Under the pieces are notes generated by a model. That model was given only the letters and a program-made list of their open reading frames with translations. It did no database searches and had not been told where the DNA came from. Made by a program: the position numbers and the translations under genes. Shown here piece by piece: positions 53,114 through 61,636 of a DNA stretch of 64,000 bases. Source of the stretch: CAYWXK01 sp964462515 (GTDB taxonomy: Bacteria; Planctomycetota; Phycisphaerae; Sedimentisphaerales; Anaerobacaceae); contig CAYWXK010000001.1 of the NCBI GenBank assembly GCA_964462515.1, positions 1 to 64,000 on the forward strand, given 5' to 3'. The stretch's first letter is position 1, and each line of letters starts with the position of its first letter.

Positions 53114-54339
53114 GAATCGTTCATATCATAACGCGGCTGATACTTGGTGGGGCGCAGGAGAATACTCTTATCACCTGCAAACTGCTGGCAGAACGCGGAC
53201 ACGAGGTTACGCTAATTACCGGGCCTGCGATTGGGCCTGAGGGGGAGCTTTTTGAGCAGACAAAAGGACAGAAATATAAAGTTATCGTAATCAAAGAGAT
53301 GCGGCGGGCCATCGAGCCAATAAAAGACTTCATAAGTTACAGGAAAATCAAGCGGTATCTTCACGAATTACAGCCGGATATCGTGCATACACATTCGGCG
53401 AAGGCAGGGATATTAGGGAGGTTTGCGGCGCACAGCATAAGAAGAGCGAAGGACGAAGAGCGAAGGGCGAAGGACGAAGAGCGAAGGACGAAGAGCGAAG
53501 AGCAAAGGACAAAGCCGAAGATTGTGCATACGATACACGGGCTGGCGTTTCATCCGTATCAGAACGAATGGATAAACAAATTCTATATTGCAATAGAGAA
53601 AACGGCGGCGAAGAGGACGGATTTTTTTATAAGCGTGGCCGATGCGATGACCAATCAGGCGCTTGCGGCGGGTATAGGAAAGCCAGGGCAATATGTTACC
53701 GCATACTCGGCTATTGAAGAAGAGGATTTTTTAGGGCCGATTTCGCAAGATAAGAAAAGGGAGTTTCGGCGAAAATACGGAATCGCTGAGGATGCGATTG
53801 TGCTTATCACGATTGCGAGGCTGTTTATGCTAAAGGGACACGAATATATTATTGAATCGGCCAAAGTGCTTTCAAAGCGATTTGCAAATGCTGTGTGGCT
53901 GTTTGTGGGGGATGGAAATTTAACCCAGCATTATAAAGAGCAGGTTCGGCAGTTGGGATTGGCGGATAGGATAAAATTCGCCGGGCTTTTGCCGACGAGT
54001 CAGATTCCGCTTGCGATACAGTCATCGGATATTTTAGCGCACTGCTCGCTGCGAGAGGGGCTTGCGAGGACCTTGCCACAGGCGATGCTATGCGGGGTGC
54101 CAGTGGTTTCGTTTGATGTTGATGGGGCAAGAGAGGTTGTTAATGAAAAGACCGGGCGATTGGTTGAGCCAAAGAATGTTGAGCAATTAACTGCGATGTG
54201 CGCGGAGCTGATAGAGAATAAAAGTTTAAGAGAAAGACTTGGGAAAACAGGCAGGGAGTTTGTAAAAGAGAAGTTTTCGCCGGGGATTATGGTGGATAAG
54301 ATAGAAGAGGTTTACAGCAAGCTGGTAAGCATCGGTTAG
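53110..54339 (+). CDS. Glycosyltransferase family 4 with a 21-bp repeat insertion, 409 aa
   Basis: The start is placed at TTG 53110, overlapping the truA stop, because the family N-terminus reads MRIVHIITRLILGGAQEN; a TTG at 53089 would add seven unlikely residues. It is a two-Rossmann-domain GT-B enzyme: donor-side HTHSAKAGILGRFAA, ARLFMLKGHEYIIESA, GDGNL, and the EGLARTLPQAMLCGVPVV segment with the two glutamates typical of GT4. Members transfer sugars from nucleotide donors to lipids or glycans, often in exopolysaccharide or lipopolysaccharide synthesis. About residues 112-135 are a charged repeat made of seven-residue units (AKDEERR), inserted between the first domain's strands. Confidence 0.9.
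   Translation: MRIVHIITRLILGGAQENTLITCKLLAERGHEVTLITGPAIGPEGELFEQTKGQKYKVIVIKEMRRAIEPIKDFISYRKIKRYLHELQPDIVHTHSAKAGILGRFAAHSIRRAKDEERRAKDEERRTKSEEQRTKPKIVHTIHGLAFHPYQNEWINKFYIAIEKTAAKRTDFFISVADAMTNQALAAGIGKPGQYVTAYSAIEEEDFLGPISQDKKREFRRKYGIAEDAIVLITIARLFMLKGHEYIIESAKVLSKRFANAVWLFVGDGNLTQHYKEQVRQLGLADRIKFAGLLPTSQIPLAIQSSDILAHCSLREGLARTLPQAMLCGVPVVSFDVDGAREVVNEKTGRLVEPKNVEQLTAMCAELIENKSLRERLGKTGREFVKEKFSPGIMVDKIEEVYSKLVSIG
53446..53508 (+). repeat. Three tandem 21-bp units inside a glycosyltransferase gene
   Basis: Units start GCGAAGGACGAAGAGCGAAG at 53446 and 53467, with a diverged third unit at 53488. Each encodes seven residues (AKDEERR twice, then TKSEEQR). As 21 is a multiple of three, changes in copy number would keep the frame. 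Confidence 0.8.
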
Positions 54340-54568
54340 CACTAAAAGCTCAATATAGAAAAATTCAAAATTCGAAGCTCGAAATACGAACAAATTCAAA
54401 TGACCAAATCACAAAATTCAAAGCAATCCGAAAGTTGAAGTGGTTTTGGGCGGGGATTAGCCGTGAAAAGGCACAAGAGAAATATTAAAACTTTATGAAG
54501 GTTGAATGGGGCGCAGGTTAGGTGATAAAAGGGAATCGGTGGATTAGTTCTTACATCTGTTTGTATGT

Positions 54569-55699
54569 TTATTGAGCTTTGACCAGAAGTTCATCATTGG
54601 CGACCCAAAGAGCAAAATAAGGTTCTACTGTGTCAGTTCGCTGAATCATAATAAGAAATGGCTTGTTAAAAAGCAGGTCTCCTCCAATGCCTGATGCAAA
54701 GAGAGCTTCAGATTTAAGCACAGCGCCTGTCTCATCAAGTTTGAAACGAATATGCTGTTTTGCCAAGATAATGAGCGAACCGTTAAAAAGCTGGTTTTTC
54801 GATAGTATCGGTTTGTTGTAAAGTTCATTGTATTCCCGCATTAGTTCGAAATTCAGGACTGGGACCATTAAACTGGAACATACCTGCATTTTTTCCGGAT
54901 TGCTATTTGACACACGTTTCTGGACGGTCGCGATTGTTTGGGTCAAGGTTGCTTCCGGAGGAACTTTGGCAAGGATTAGTCGGTCGGTCTTTGAGCGTGT
55001 TTTTAACTCGATAACGAAGTCGTCTTCGCTTTTGTAGTCGTAAATCAGAACCTGGCTGGCAGCTTTGACTTCATTTTTTTGTGAGGTCAGGAACTGTTCG
55101 ATGCCGAAACATTCCACCTTAACACCTCGAAAGCTGAACGGTCTTTTTAACCTTTCGAATGCCCACTCAAAGGGGAGCGCCTTGAAAAGATAAGAATAAG
55201 CCACCCACAAAAGGTCGGACGAAGGGAGGGGGACAAGCTCAGGGCTGGCTTGGCCTTTGAATTTTTTCTCTAAAGCCGCTTGGATTTTCCCAAGAATATT
55301 TTGATCTACAGTTCCTGCCATCGCAATATAGCTTGCCTCATCGAGGTCTGCCGCAGTCACAGTCTTTTTGTTGAGGATTGATACCATTTCAGGTTCGTTT
55401 TCAAGATGTACATCTTCGCCAATGAGGTTACAAAGCTCATTCCAAGCAATTTGGGCAGTGGCACACCAGAGAAGGTTCTTATCAGCTTGAATTTTATGTT
55501 CTAAGTGCGGCGTTACAAGCGTTCGGGTAAGCTCATTTGCCTTAGCTTTTAGGTTAGGAGGTCCGGCGATTTTGGAATGGGTGACAAGGCGATCAGTTTT
55601 GTTATAACGCAGAACAAGAAAACCTATAGCTATGATAAGAATGACAGCCGGTGAAATGAGGCTAACTATTAAAAAGGTCTTAGTTTTCAGCCAGGTCAT
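54569..55699 (-). CDS. Membrane-anchored protein, possibly serpin-like, 376 aa
   Basis: An N-terminal transmembrane helix (about 8-30) anchors a domain of about 345 residues outside the cytoplasm. The C-terminal part resembles serpins: RFKLDETGAVLKSEA is like the hinge before the reactive-centre loop, and FNKPFLIMIQRTDTVEPYFA is like the strand pair after it. Between them only about 10 residues remain (LFASGIGGDL), far fewer than in inhibitory serpins. The early segment LLWCATAQIAWNEL could be the first helices. The assignment is tentative. The upstream flank 55700-55949 holds repeats containing GGGGCTAAAT. Confidence 0.5.
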   Translation of the reverse strand: MTWLKTKTFLIVSLISPAVILIIAIGFLVLRYNKTDRLVTHSKIAGPPNLKAKANELTRTLVTPHLEHKIQADKNLLWCATAQIAWNELCNLIGEDVHLENEPEMVSILNKKTVTAADLDEASYIAMAGTVDQNILGKIQAALEKKFKGQASPELVPLPSSDLLWVAYSYLFKALPFEWAFERLKRPFSFRGVKVECFGIEQFLTSQKNEVKAASQVLIYDYKSEDDFVIELKTRSKTDRLILAKVPPEATLTQTIATVQKRVSNSNPEKMQVCSSLMVPVLNFELMREYNELYNKPILSKNQLFNGSLIILAKQHIRFKLDETGAVLKSEALFASGIGGDLLFNKPFLIMIQRTDTVEPYFALWVANDELLVKAQ

Positions 55700-55949
55700 T
55701 AGGACTCCGTACTATATTCTTTCTTTAATCTGGATTCTGATTTGGTAATTTGAAATAAAGATAGCTTTACAAGATAGTAAAAGTCAAGTATTTTGTTTGG
55801 AAACTCACGTGGAATCCCGACAGACTGCGCCGGGACAAGCGTGGGGCTAAATAAAATTAACCTCCGGCTTAGAAATAAGAATTGAGTATTGCGTCGCCGT
55901 GCCGGCGACGGCTAAACCCCGATAGAAGACATCGGGACAGTTCCGGGGG

Positions 55950-56966
55950 CTAAATAGAAGTTTGCTGCAAGAGGTTTTCCTGGGTAGGAGGATGGACAAA
56001 GTATCTTCTTATGTATAGTAGATACCCCAAAAAGACGAGAGACCAGAGGCCGAAAGACAAAACCATAGTAGAATTATTCGGCATACCATACTGCTTCATC
56101 ATATCCATCTGCTCCTTAGGGAAGTTCATCTTTTCATAGAAGTCCCAGATATTGACGCGAGAGAACGTAATGGCCGTTGATAGAGTTAAGGCAATAATCA
56201 AAAAAAGTGAGCACCACCAGGCTTTAATGTTCAATTTATATGTGCCCCAGGCATTGAAAACAGATAGAAGCAGGACAATGAGCGCTACTGCAGCGCCGGT
56301 CGCTCCGCTGATGATGAAACCAAAAAACGGCATTGTCCAGTGGTAGCAGGCCATAAATAACATCGAAGCTGCCCAGAGTCCAAATAAGAAGCTGACGGCC
56401 AGAACGGGCAGAGGGCATTTGTCGGTCCAGCGAACCTGAGGGTCCCTAAATTCGCAGGTTGCTTTTACATTCTTATTTCCATAAAAGAAGATGAACACGG
56501 CTGGTATAATGATGTAAAAGACGGTCATAAACCCAATCATGACGGATTTCATAATCAAGACAGCCGCGCGGGGCATCTGCGTATTTTGGGCCATCTGGTC
56601 ATACATACCGGGCAAGAACAATAACACAACAATAAGTGCATTTATTCCGCATATAAGCCATAGCCAGGAAGAGACCAATATGATAGCTCTTGCCCAGCGT
56701 CGGGTCTTGATGGAGCCAATTCCCATCGAGATAAACCATATAGCCAATATCACATAAAACAAAACACCAGGAATCATCAGGCGAGCACTCATGGGTGGAG
56801 CCGGGCTTTTAGTAGAAATGGTCGATATGAGCATACCTAATATCATAAAAGGAATCATAAGGGCGCAAAATCCCCCAAAAATAATCTGGATAATCCCAAA
56901 CGCGATAAGCCCGGTCTTCTTGTCCTTAAACTCTGAACTTTGCATTGCTTCCTCATGATTTGCCAT
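55950..56966 (-). CDS. Integral membrane protein, unknown family, 338 aa
   Basis: GGGAG lies 8 bases before the ATG. Eight or nine hydrophobic helices are predicted (about 20-45, 65-85, 93-115, 135-160, 188-210, 216-240, 248-268 and 302-325). A loop near 170-185 holds KNVKATCEFRDPQVRW, which is conserved-looking but not a motif I know. The acidic N-terminus (EEAMQSSEFKDKK) is cytoplasmic. It may be a small transporter-like or sensor membrane protein. It lies between the possible serpin-like gene and asnA, same strand as both, with gaps of more than 140 bases. Confidence 0.7.
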   Translation of the reverse strand: MANHEEAMQSSEFKDKKTGLIAFGIIQIIFGGFCALMIPFMILGMLISTISTKSPAPPMSARLMIPGVLFYVILAIWFISMGIGSIKTRRWARAIILVSSWLWLICGINALIVVLLFLPGMYDQMAQNTQMPRAAVLIMKSVMIGFMTVFYIIIPAVFIFFYGNKNVKATCEFRDPQVRWTDKCPLPVLAVSFLFGLWAASMLFMACYHWTMPFFGFIISGATGAAVALIVLLLSVFNAWGTYKLNIKAWWCSLFLIIALTLSTAITFSRVNIWDFYEKMNFPKEQMDMMKQYGMPNNSTMVLSFGLWSLVFLGYLLYIRRYFVHPPTQENLLQQTSI

Positions 56967-57066
56967 AATTCATTCTCCCTATTGTAGTAGTTGGGTACAC
57001 GATATCCCTTTCATAATTTTGAACAACTGTAGTCAATTATGCAGGAAAAGTCAAATGTTTTGTTTG

Positions 57067-57094
57067 AACAAAAACCCCCGAATAAATTCGGGGG
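57067..57094 (-). terminator. Rho-independent terminator of asnA
   Basis: Read on the minus strand: CCCCCGAA, loop TTTA, TTCGGGGG, then five T, 19 bases after the asnA stop. Confidence 0.8.
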
Positions 57095-57112
57095 CTAATC
57101 ATTTTTGATATT

Positions 57113-58243
57113 TTATTCAATGACGTGGATGTTTTTCTTTTTGGACATATCTTTGAGGATTTTGGGCCAGACGGTGGCGCTGACTTCGCCGATGTGGGCT
57201 TTTTTCAAAAGCGACATAAATGTTCGTGATTGGCCGATGCCGCCGCCGATGCTCAGAGGAATTTGATTGTTGATGATGGCCTGGTGATACGGAAGTTTGA
57301 GGAAATCGAGCTGGCCGGAAATTTCGAGCTGCTTTTTAAGAGTTTCGGCGTTGACGCGGATACCCATAGAAGTCAACTCGTGACGGCGTTTTGTGACGGG
57401 GTTCCAAACGAGGATGTCGCCGTTCAGGCCGTGCATTGGCCTGCCGTCTTCGGAGGTTGTCTCTGTGATCCAATCATCGTAATCAGCGGCCCTCATTTCG
57501 TGTGGGTAGCCGTCTTTGAGGACCCAGCCGATGCCGATTATGAAAATGGCGGGGTATTCCTGCACGATGGCGGTTTCGCGCTGCTTTCGGGGCAGGTCGG
57601 GGTATCTATCGAGTATATCTTCGGCGTGAATGAAGGTAAGCTTTTCAGGAAGGTCGGGGTATTTGTCGGTTTTTAACTTGGGGAAAAGTTTTTGAACGTG
57701 GGTCTCGGCGCCTTTGAGAACTTTCCAGATTTTTTCGACGACCTGCCTGAGGAATTTGAGGTTGCGCTGGTCTTTGGTTATGGCGAGCTCCCAGTCCCAC
57801 TGGTCAACGTAGGCGCTGTGGTCGTGGTCGAGGAAGTAGTCTTTGCGGACGGCACGCATATCAGTTAGAAGTCCCTCTCCGATTTTCATACCGAATTGCT
57901 TAAGTGCCATTCGTTTCCATTTGGTGGCGGCCTGGACGACTTCGGCATCGACAGGATTTTTGTTGTAATCATTTGAGATGTGGAAGCGGATTGGGGTTCG
58001 TGAGCCATCCCGGTCGAGGTAGTCGTTAACGCCGCTTTCGACATCCACAATCAGAGGAACAGTGACACGGATTAGATTTAATTCTTTGCAGAGGTTTTCC
58101 TCAATGTAGTCTTTGACGGCGTAGGTGGCGATTTGCGTTTCTTTTGGGGACAGAATAGAGGAGTAATTTTGAGGGAGGATTTTTTCCAGTTCGGCATAAT
58201 TGCCGATGCCTGGGCCAGCCAGGTCTGCTTTTTTGTCTGCCAT
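57113..58243 (-). CDS. asnA: Aspartate--ammonia ligase (asparagine synthetase A), 376 aa
   Basis: The enzyme makes asparagine from aspartate, ammonia and ATP (EC 6.3.1.1). The start at 58243 has GGAG with 8 bases of spacing; the frame upstream is not protein-like. Class-II synthetase-like motifs are evident: LNLIRVTVPLIVDVESGVND, RDGSRTPIRFHISND, ALKQFGMKIGEGLLTDMRAV, HSAYVDQWDWE and the terminal GGGIGQSRTFMSLLKKAHIGEV. It is longer than the Escherichia coli protein by some 45 residues, partly from a longer N-terminus and insertions near 195-225. It is followed by a terminator, so it is probably monocistronic. Confidence 0.95.
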   Translation of the reverse strand: MADKKADLAGPGIGNYAELEKILPQNYSSILSPKETQIATYAVKDYIEENLCKELNLIRVTVPLIVDVESGVNDYLDRDGSRTPIRFHISNDYNKNPVDAEVVQAATKWKRMALKQFGMKIGEGLLTDMRAVRKDYFLDHDHSAYVDQWDWELAITKDQRNLKFLRQVVEKIWKVLKGAETHVQKLFPKLKTDKYPDLPEKLTFIHAEDILDRYPDLPRKQRETAIVQEYPAIFIIGIGWVLKDGYPHEMRAADYDDWITETTSEDGRPMHGLNGDILVWNPVTKRRHELTSMGIRVNAETLKKQLEISGQLDFLKLPYHQAIINNQIPLSIGGGIGQSRTFMSLLKKAHIGEVSATVWPKILKDMSKKKNIHVIE

Positions 58244-58488
58244 TGCGTAATCTCCTATTTTAAGGTTTTGGGGGAATTTTATATGGAGGAGGGAAAATGT
58301 CAAGCAAAGAATTGATTGTCGATAAATAAATCCCACATAGAATATAGGTTCAAATACGGTGCCGGAATTTGCAAGATGTTGTTCCGCTGAGGGGAGAAAC
58401 CTGCTACAATCGGGCGCCGTGCTGGTTTGGATTGGCCTGTGACGCGGATTCACTTGTGAATGAGGTACTGTTGAGCAGGGAAGAAACA

Positions 58489-58851
58489 GTGGAACAGCAG
58501 ATTTCTTACTGCGGCCTGATTTGCCGGACGTGCCCTATTTATCTGGCAACGAGGGAGGATGACCAAGCGAAAAGGAAGAAGATGCGAGCCGAGATTGCGG
58601 AGCAATGTAATAAGCTGTATGGCACCAAATACGGGCCGGAAGATATCAACGACTGTGACGGCTGCCGAACGGAAGGCGGCAGGCTATTCTCCGGGTGCAA
58701 AACCTGTTTAATAAGAAAATGTGCAAAAGACAAGGGACTTGAGAATTGTGCCTGTTGCAGCGAATATGCCTGTGAGCAACTATTAAAGTTCTTCGCTATG
58801 GAGCCTGAGGCAAAAGAGCGGTTGGACCGGATAAAAAGCAAGCGTCAATGA
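58489..58851 (+). CDS. DUF3795 Cys-rich protein, 120 aa
   Basis: The start is set at the GTG at 58489, 9 or so bases after AGGGA; the open frame back to 58369 carries no family similarity. The pattern is DUF3795: ISYCGLICRTCPIYLATRED, DCDGC, SGCKTCLIRKCAKDKGLENC, then CSEYACEQLLKFF. Eleven or so cysteines in paired spacing suggest zinc or Fe-S binding; the function of the family is not known. A paralogue follows 76 bases later on the same strand. It is divergent from asnA. Confidence 0.85.
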   Translation: MEQQISYCGLICRTCPIYLATREDDQAKRKKMRAEIAEQCNKLYGTKYGPEDINDCDGCRTEGGRLFSGCKTCLIRKCAKDKGLENCACCSEYACEQLLKFFAMEPEAKERLDRIKSKRQ

Positions 58852-58927
58852 CGGGAGCTTTGAAGAATAACTGGATTTGGTGTTTGAGAAAATAGGAATA
58901 AACTAATTTGTTAAAAGGGAGTAAAAA

Positions 58928-59272
58928 ATGGATGAAATGATAGGTGTTTGTGGTTTGTTATGCAGTGAATGTGGTGCATTCATTGCAACCAGGAATGATG
59001 ATGACAAAAAGAGAGCGGAAGTAGCACTGCTCTGGTCCAAGCAATATAATGCGGACATAAAGCCGAAGGATATTAATTGTTCCGGCTGCATATCAGGCAG
59101 TGAGCCGCTTTTCGGTCACTGCAACGTGTGCGAGATAAGAAAATGCGGGAAGGAAAAGGGTGTTGTAAATTGCGCATATTGTGATGAATACGCCTGTGAA
59201 AAGCTCGAGAAATTCTTTCAGATAGTGCCGGACGCAAGGCAGCGGTTGGATGAGATAAGAAGTGGACTTTAA
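58928..59272 (+). CDS. DUF3795 Cys-rich protein, paralogue, 114 aa
   Basis: GGGAG precedes the ATG. The Cys pattern is the same as in the preceding gene: GVCGLLCSECGAFIATRNDD, NCSGC, GHCNVCEIRKCGKEKGVVNC, CDEYACEKLEKFF. The two proteins share perhaps 45 percent by eye, so this is an older tandem duplication. Metal binding is inferred from the cysteines. A YjbQ-family gene follows after 27 bases and may share the transcript. Confidence 0.88.
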   Translation: MDEMIGVCGLLCSECGAFIATRNDDDKKRAEVALLWSKQYNADIKPKDINCSGCISGSEPLFGHCNVCEIRKCGKEKGVVNCAYCDEYACEKLEKFFQIVPDARQRLDEIRSGL

Positions 59273-59299
59273 TTTTATCTGCAACACGGGAAAAACATT

Positions 59300-59716
59300 A
59301 TGAAAAGCTACAGGAAGGAGCTGTGGTTCAATACGAGCAGGCGGCGTGAGCTTATCAATATCACGCCACAGGTTGAAGAGTGCCTCGCAGAGAGCGGCAT
59401 CAAGGAGGGATTCGTGCTATGTAATGCGATGCACATCACGGCGAGCGTTTTTATCAATGATGATGAAAGCGGGCTTCATCAGGATTTTGAGATGTGGCTG
59501 GAAAAATTAGCACCGGAGAAGCCTTATTCGCAATACCGGCATAATAGTTTTGAGGACAATGCCGATGCGCATTTGAAGCGGACGATAATGGGCAGAGAAG
59601 TGGTTGTGGCGGTGACGGATGGGAAGCTGGATTTTGGGCCGTGGGAGCAGATATTTTACGGAGAATTCGACGGCAAGAGAAAAAAGAGGGTGCTGGTGAA
59701 GATAATTGGAGAGTGA
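59300..59716 (+). CDS. YjbQ/UPF0047 family protein, 138 aa
   Basis: The whole length matches the UPF0047/YjbQ family: HITASVFINDDESGLHQDF with the first conserved His, NADAHLKRTIMG with the second, and the end LDFGPWEQIFYGEFDG plus RVLVKIIGE. Family members have been described with weak thiamine-phosphate synthase activity, and the His/Asp cluster suggests metal binding; the true role is unclear. It follows the DUF3795 pair closely. The 3' flank is repeat-rich. Confidence 0.92.
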   Translation: MKSYRKELWFNTSRRRELINITPQVEECLAESGIKEGFVLCNAMHITASVFINDDESGLHQDFEMWLEKLAPEKPYSQYRHNSFEDNADAHLKRTIMGREVVVAVTDGKLDFGPWEQIFYGEFDGKRKKRVLVKIIGE

Positions 59717-59798
59717 GTGGTTACTCGATACTCGATGCTCGATGCTCGATACTTCCGCCTTCGCCAAGGCTACGGCGGACAAGCGATACTCGATTCCG

Positions 59799-59824
59799 CC
59801 TCCGGCGGATAAATCCGCCGGAGG
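59799..59824. repeat. Perfect 12-bp-arm palindrome, part of a repeat cluster
   Basis: CCTCCGGCGGAT and ATCCGCCGGAGG flank AA. It closes a cluster (59717-59840) of CTCGATACTCGATGCTCG-type and CGGCGGAC-type repeats between convergent genes, and could act as a bidirectional transcription stop. Confidence 0.7.
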
Positions 59825-59849
59825 TATGGCGGGTTAAGTTTTAAGATTT

Positions 59850-61538
59850 CTACCGGCTGACCAATTCAATCTCTGCCCAGTAGCCCCCTTCAAACGCCCA
59901 GCCGCTTGGCTGATTGACAAGCTCTAGGTTTATCTCTTTGCCGGCGTATTCTGAAAGGTCCCTCTCGACTAACACCCAGCCGTCTTTTGCAGTTTCTTTG
60001 CCTACAGGTGCCTTATTCAGTTCCTTGCCATCGGCTTTAATTAACAGGACCCAGTCGCCCTGCGGGTGATGGCCGACAACGAGTCGAAGTTTTGTCTTCT
60101 TACCATCAGGTATTTTAACCTTATTCGACAGGACGCAGCCGGTATTGCGGTCCAAAGGGTGTGTTACCAGGACATTCTTTTTACCCAGCATTTCTTCGTA
60201 AAGCCCCGGATTCATATCCTGGCCGCATTTGGCTACCTTCCAGCCGGGTGCGAACTTTGCCACCGCCTCGGATATATTTTTCCCAGCCATCACGGTAATC
60301 AAAGACATCTCTTGTTCTGTGAATTTGCTGTTTGAAACGGGACCCGGCTCCCAGCACTGCTCAAACTTAGTCGGTTTGAGTCTTTTAAGCGGAATTGCGA
60401 ACACTTCTTTGCCCTGGGAGTTTTTTGCGACCTTGCCGCCGGAACGCACAACCGCCTGTCGGGCGAGTTTCTCACTAACTTCCACAAGAATCGGGAAGTT
60501 GTATGGTGTATGACTGAATTTTCCTTCCGGATTCAAAGCCGATTTGAATTTATCGGGCAGCTTTGCAAAACCGATGGTCGTGAACAATATACCGGCAGCG
60601 CTGGATGGATTGCAGTCGGAGTCCTGGCCACAACGGGTTGTAATAATAATCGTTTTGTCAGGGTCACCTTTACCGTAGAGAATACCCAGAACAATGTATG
60701 CGCCGTTAATTTTTGCATCGATGTTGAAATTGCCCTTGCTGCAGGAAAAACGGCGATAAGCAGGGTTAAGATTATATTTCTCTTCAACAAGCTGCCAGGT
60801 TTTTTCCCAGTCGTCCGGATTTTGCTTATACCAGCCGAGCACATCACGGATACATTCAGCATATTGACTGTTCTCCGGAATGCAATTTAGACCGGCGCCG
60901 ATTATCTTTTCTATATCATTTTCAAAGAACGCCTCGGCATACATACCGCCGATGAGCTGGCCGCCATAGAGGCCATCGCCGTAGTTCATCAGCCGCCCGA
61001 ATTTTTCACCCAGCTCTATGATGACATTCGGCAATCCCGGAGCAATCAGTCCCGAGAAGTCAGACTCAATCTGATAATCAATGTCATCAGCGTGCTTGTT
61101 GAATGCAGGGTGCCCCGAATCAGGCGGCGCTATGCCTTTTCGCAGATTGGTCCGCCCTTCGTTGTTGGCGTGCCAGAGCGGATAGCCGCTGTTGGCAAAG
61201 TCAATACCCGCCTGGCGGATTGAACAGTTAAAACCATATTGCTCCAGCGTGCGGAGGAAAGTCATTTCAACGTAGAGGTCATCCTGCTCGAACTGGTTTA
61301 TCATTTCCGGTTTCCACTGCGGCACCTCATTTTCGGGCAAAATTTTCCCCTGGGCGTGAAACTCGGTAGGCCCGCCCCAGCCGACGCCCGCCATTTGCCC
61401 AATCCAGCCAGCCTTCATTTTGTCAACGTATTCTTCCACAGGCAGTTGGCGGAGCTTAGGCTTGACCTCCGCTCGCCGAGTCGGGGCTGCGCAGCCAACC
61501 AAAACTACTGCGGCAATCACGATAATTAACCTTTGCAT
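59850..61538 (-). CDS. ADP-ribosylglycohydrolase-superfamily lipoprotein, 562 aa
   Basis: AAGGAG precedes the start. Lipobox VLVGC (Cys16) marks a lipoprotein. The all-helical ADP-ribosylglycohydrolase fold covers about 35-345: GWIGQMAGVGWGGPTEF corresponds to the usual GDALG motif, QFEQDDLYVEMTFL to the first metal site, and RCGQDSDCNPSSAAGIL to the second acidic site. The C-terminal part (about 430-560) is a beta sandwich, probably carbohydrate binding. In planctomycetes and Bacteroidetes such exported members are found in sugar loci and probably hydrolyse glycosidic bonds, not protein ADP-ribose. It is the last gene of a minus-strand operon with the DUF1080-ThuA fusion. Confidence 0.85.
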   Translation of the reverse strand: MQRLIIVIAAVVLVGCAAPTRRAEVKPKLRQLPVEEYVDKMKAGWIGQMAGVGWGGPTEFHAQGKILPENEVPQWKPEMINQFEQDDLYVEMTFLRTLEQYGFNCSIRQAGIDFANSGYPLWHANNEGRTNLRKGIAPPDSGHPAFNKHADDIDYQIESDFSGLIAPGLPNVIIELGEKFGRLMNYGDGLYGGQLIGGMYAEAFFENDIEKIIGAGLNCIPENSQYAECIRDVLGWYKQNPDDWEKTWQLVEEKYNLNPAYRRFSCSKGNFNIDAKINGAYIVLGILYGKGDPDKTIIITTRCGQDSDCNPSSAAGILFTTIGFAKLPDKFKSALNPEGKFSHTPYNFPILVEVSEKLARQAVVRSGGKVAKNSQGKEVFAIPLKRLKPTKFEQCWEPGPVSNSKFTEQEMSLITVMAGKNISEAVAKFAPGWKVAKCGQDMNPGLYEEMLGKKNVLVTHPLDRNTGCVLSNKVKIPDGKKTKLRLVVGHHPQGDWVLLIKADGKELNKAPVGKETAKDGWVLVERDLSEYAGKEINLELVNQPSGWAFEGGYWAEIELVSR

Positions 61539-61556
61539 AATCGCACTCCTTTCTGC

Positions 61557-61636
61557 CCCGCCCTAATTGTTCGCTCAAAATCGGCACCAATCCTTTCTGA
61601 TGCTCTAAACGCTCTTGACTGTTCAATTAGGGCGGG
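61557..61636 (-). promoter_or_regulatory. 13-bp inverted repeat spanning an intercistronic region
   Basis: CCCGCCCTAATTG (61557-61569) and CAATTAGGGCGGG (61624-61636) are perfect reverse complements. On the minus-strand mRNA, the first arm covers the last codons and stop of the DUF1080-ThuA gene and the second arm ends just upstream of the AAGGAG site of the next gene, with a 54-base loop. Confidence 0.65.

Noticed and set aside
53446..53508. Possible CRISPR or iteron array
   Set aside because: Units are directly adjacent with no spacers and lie in frame inside a glycosyltransferase.
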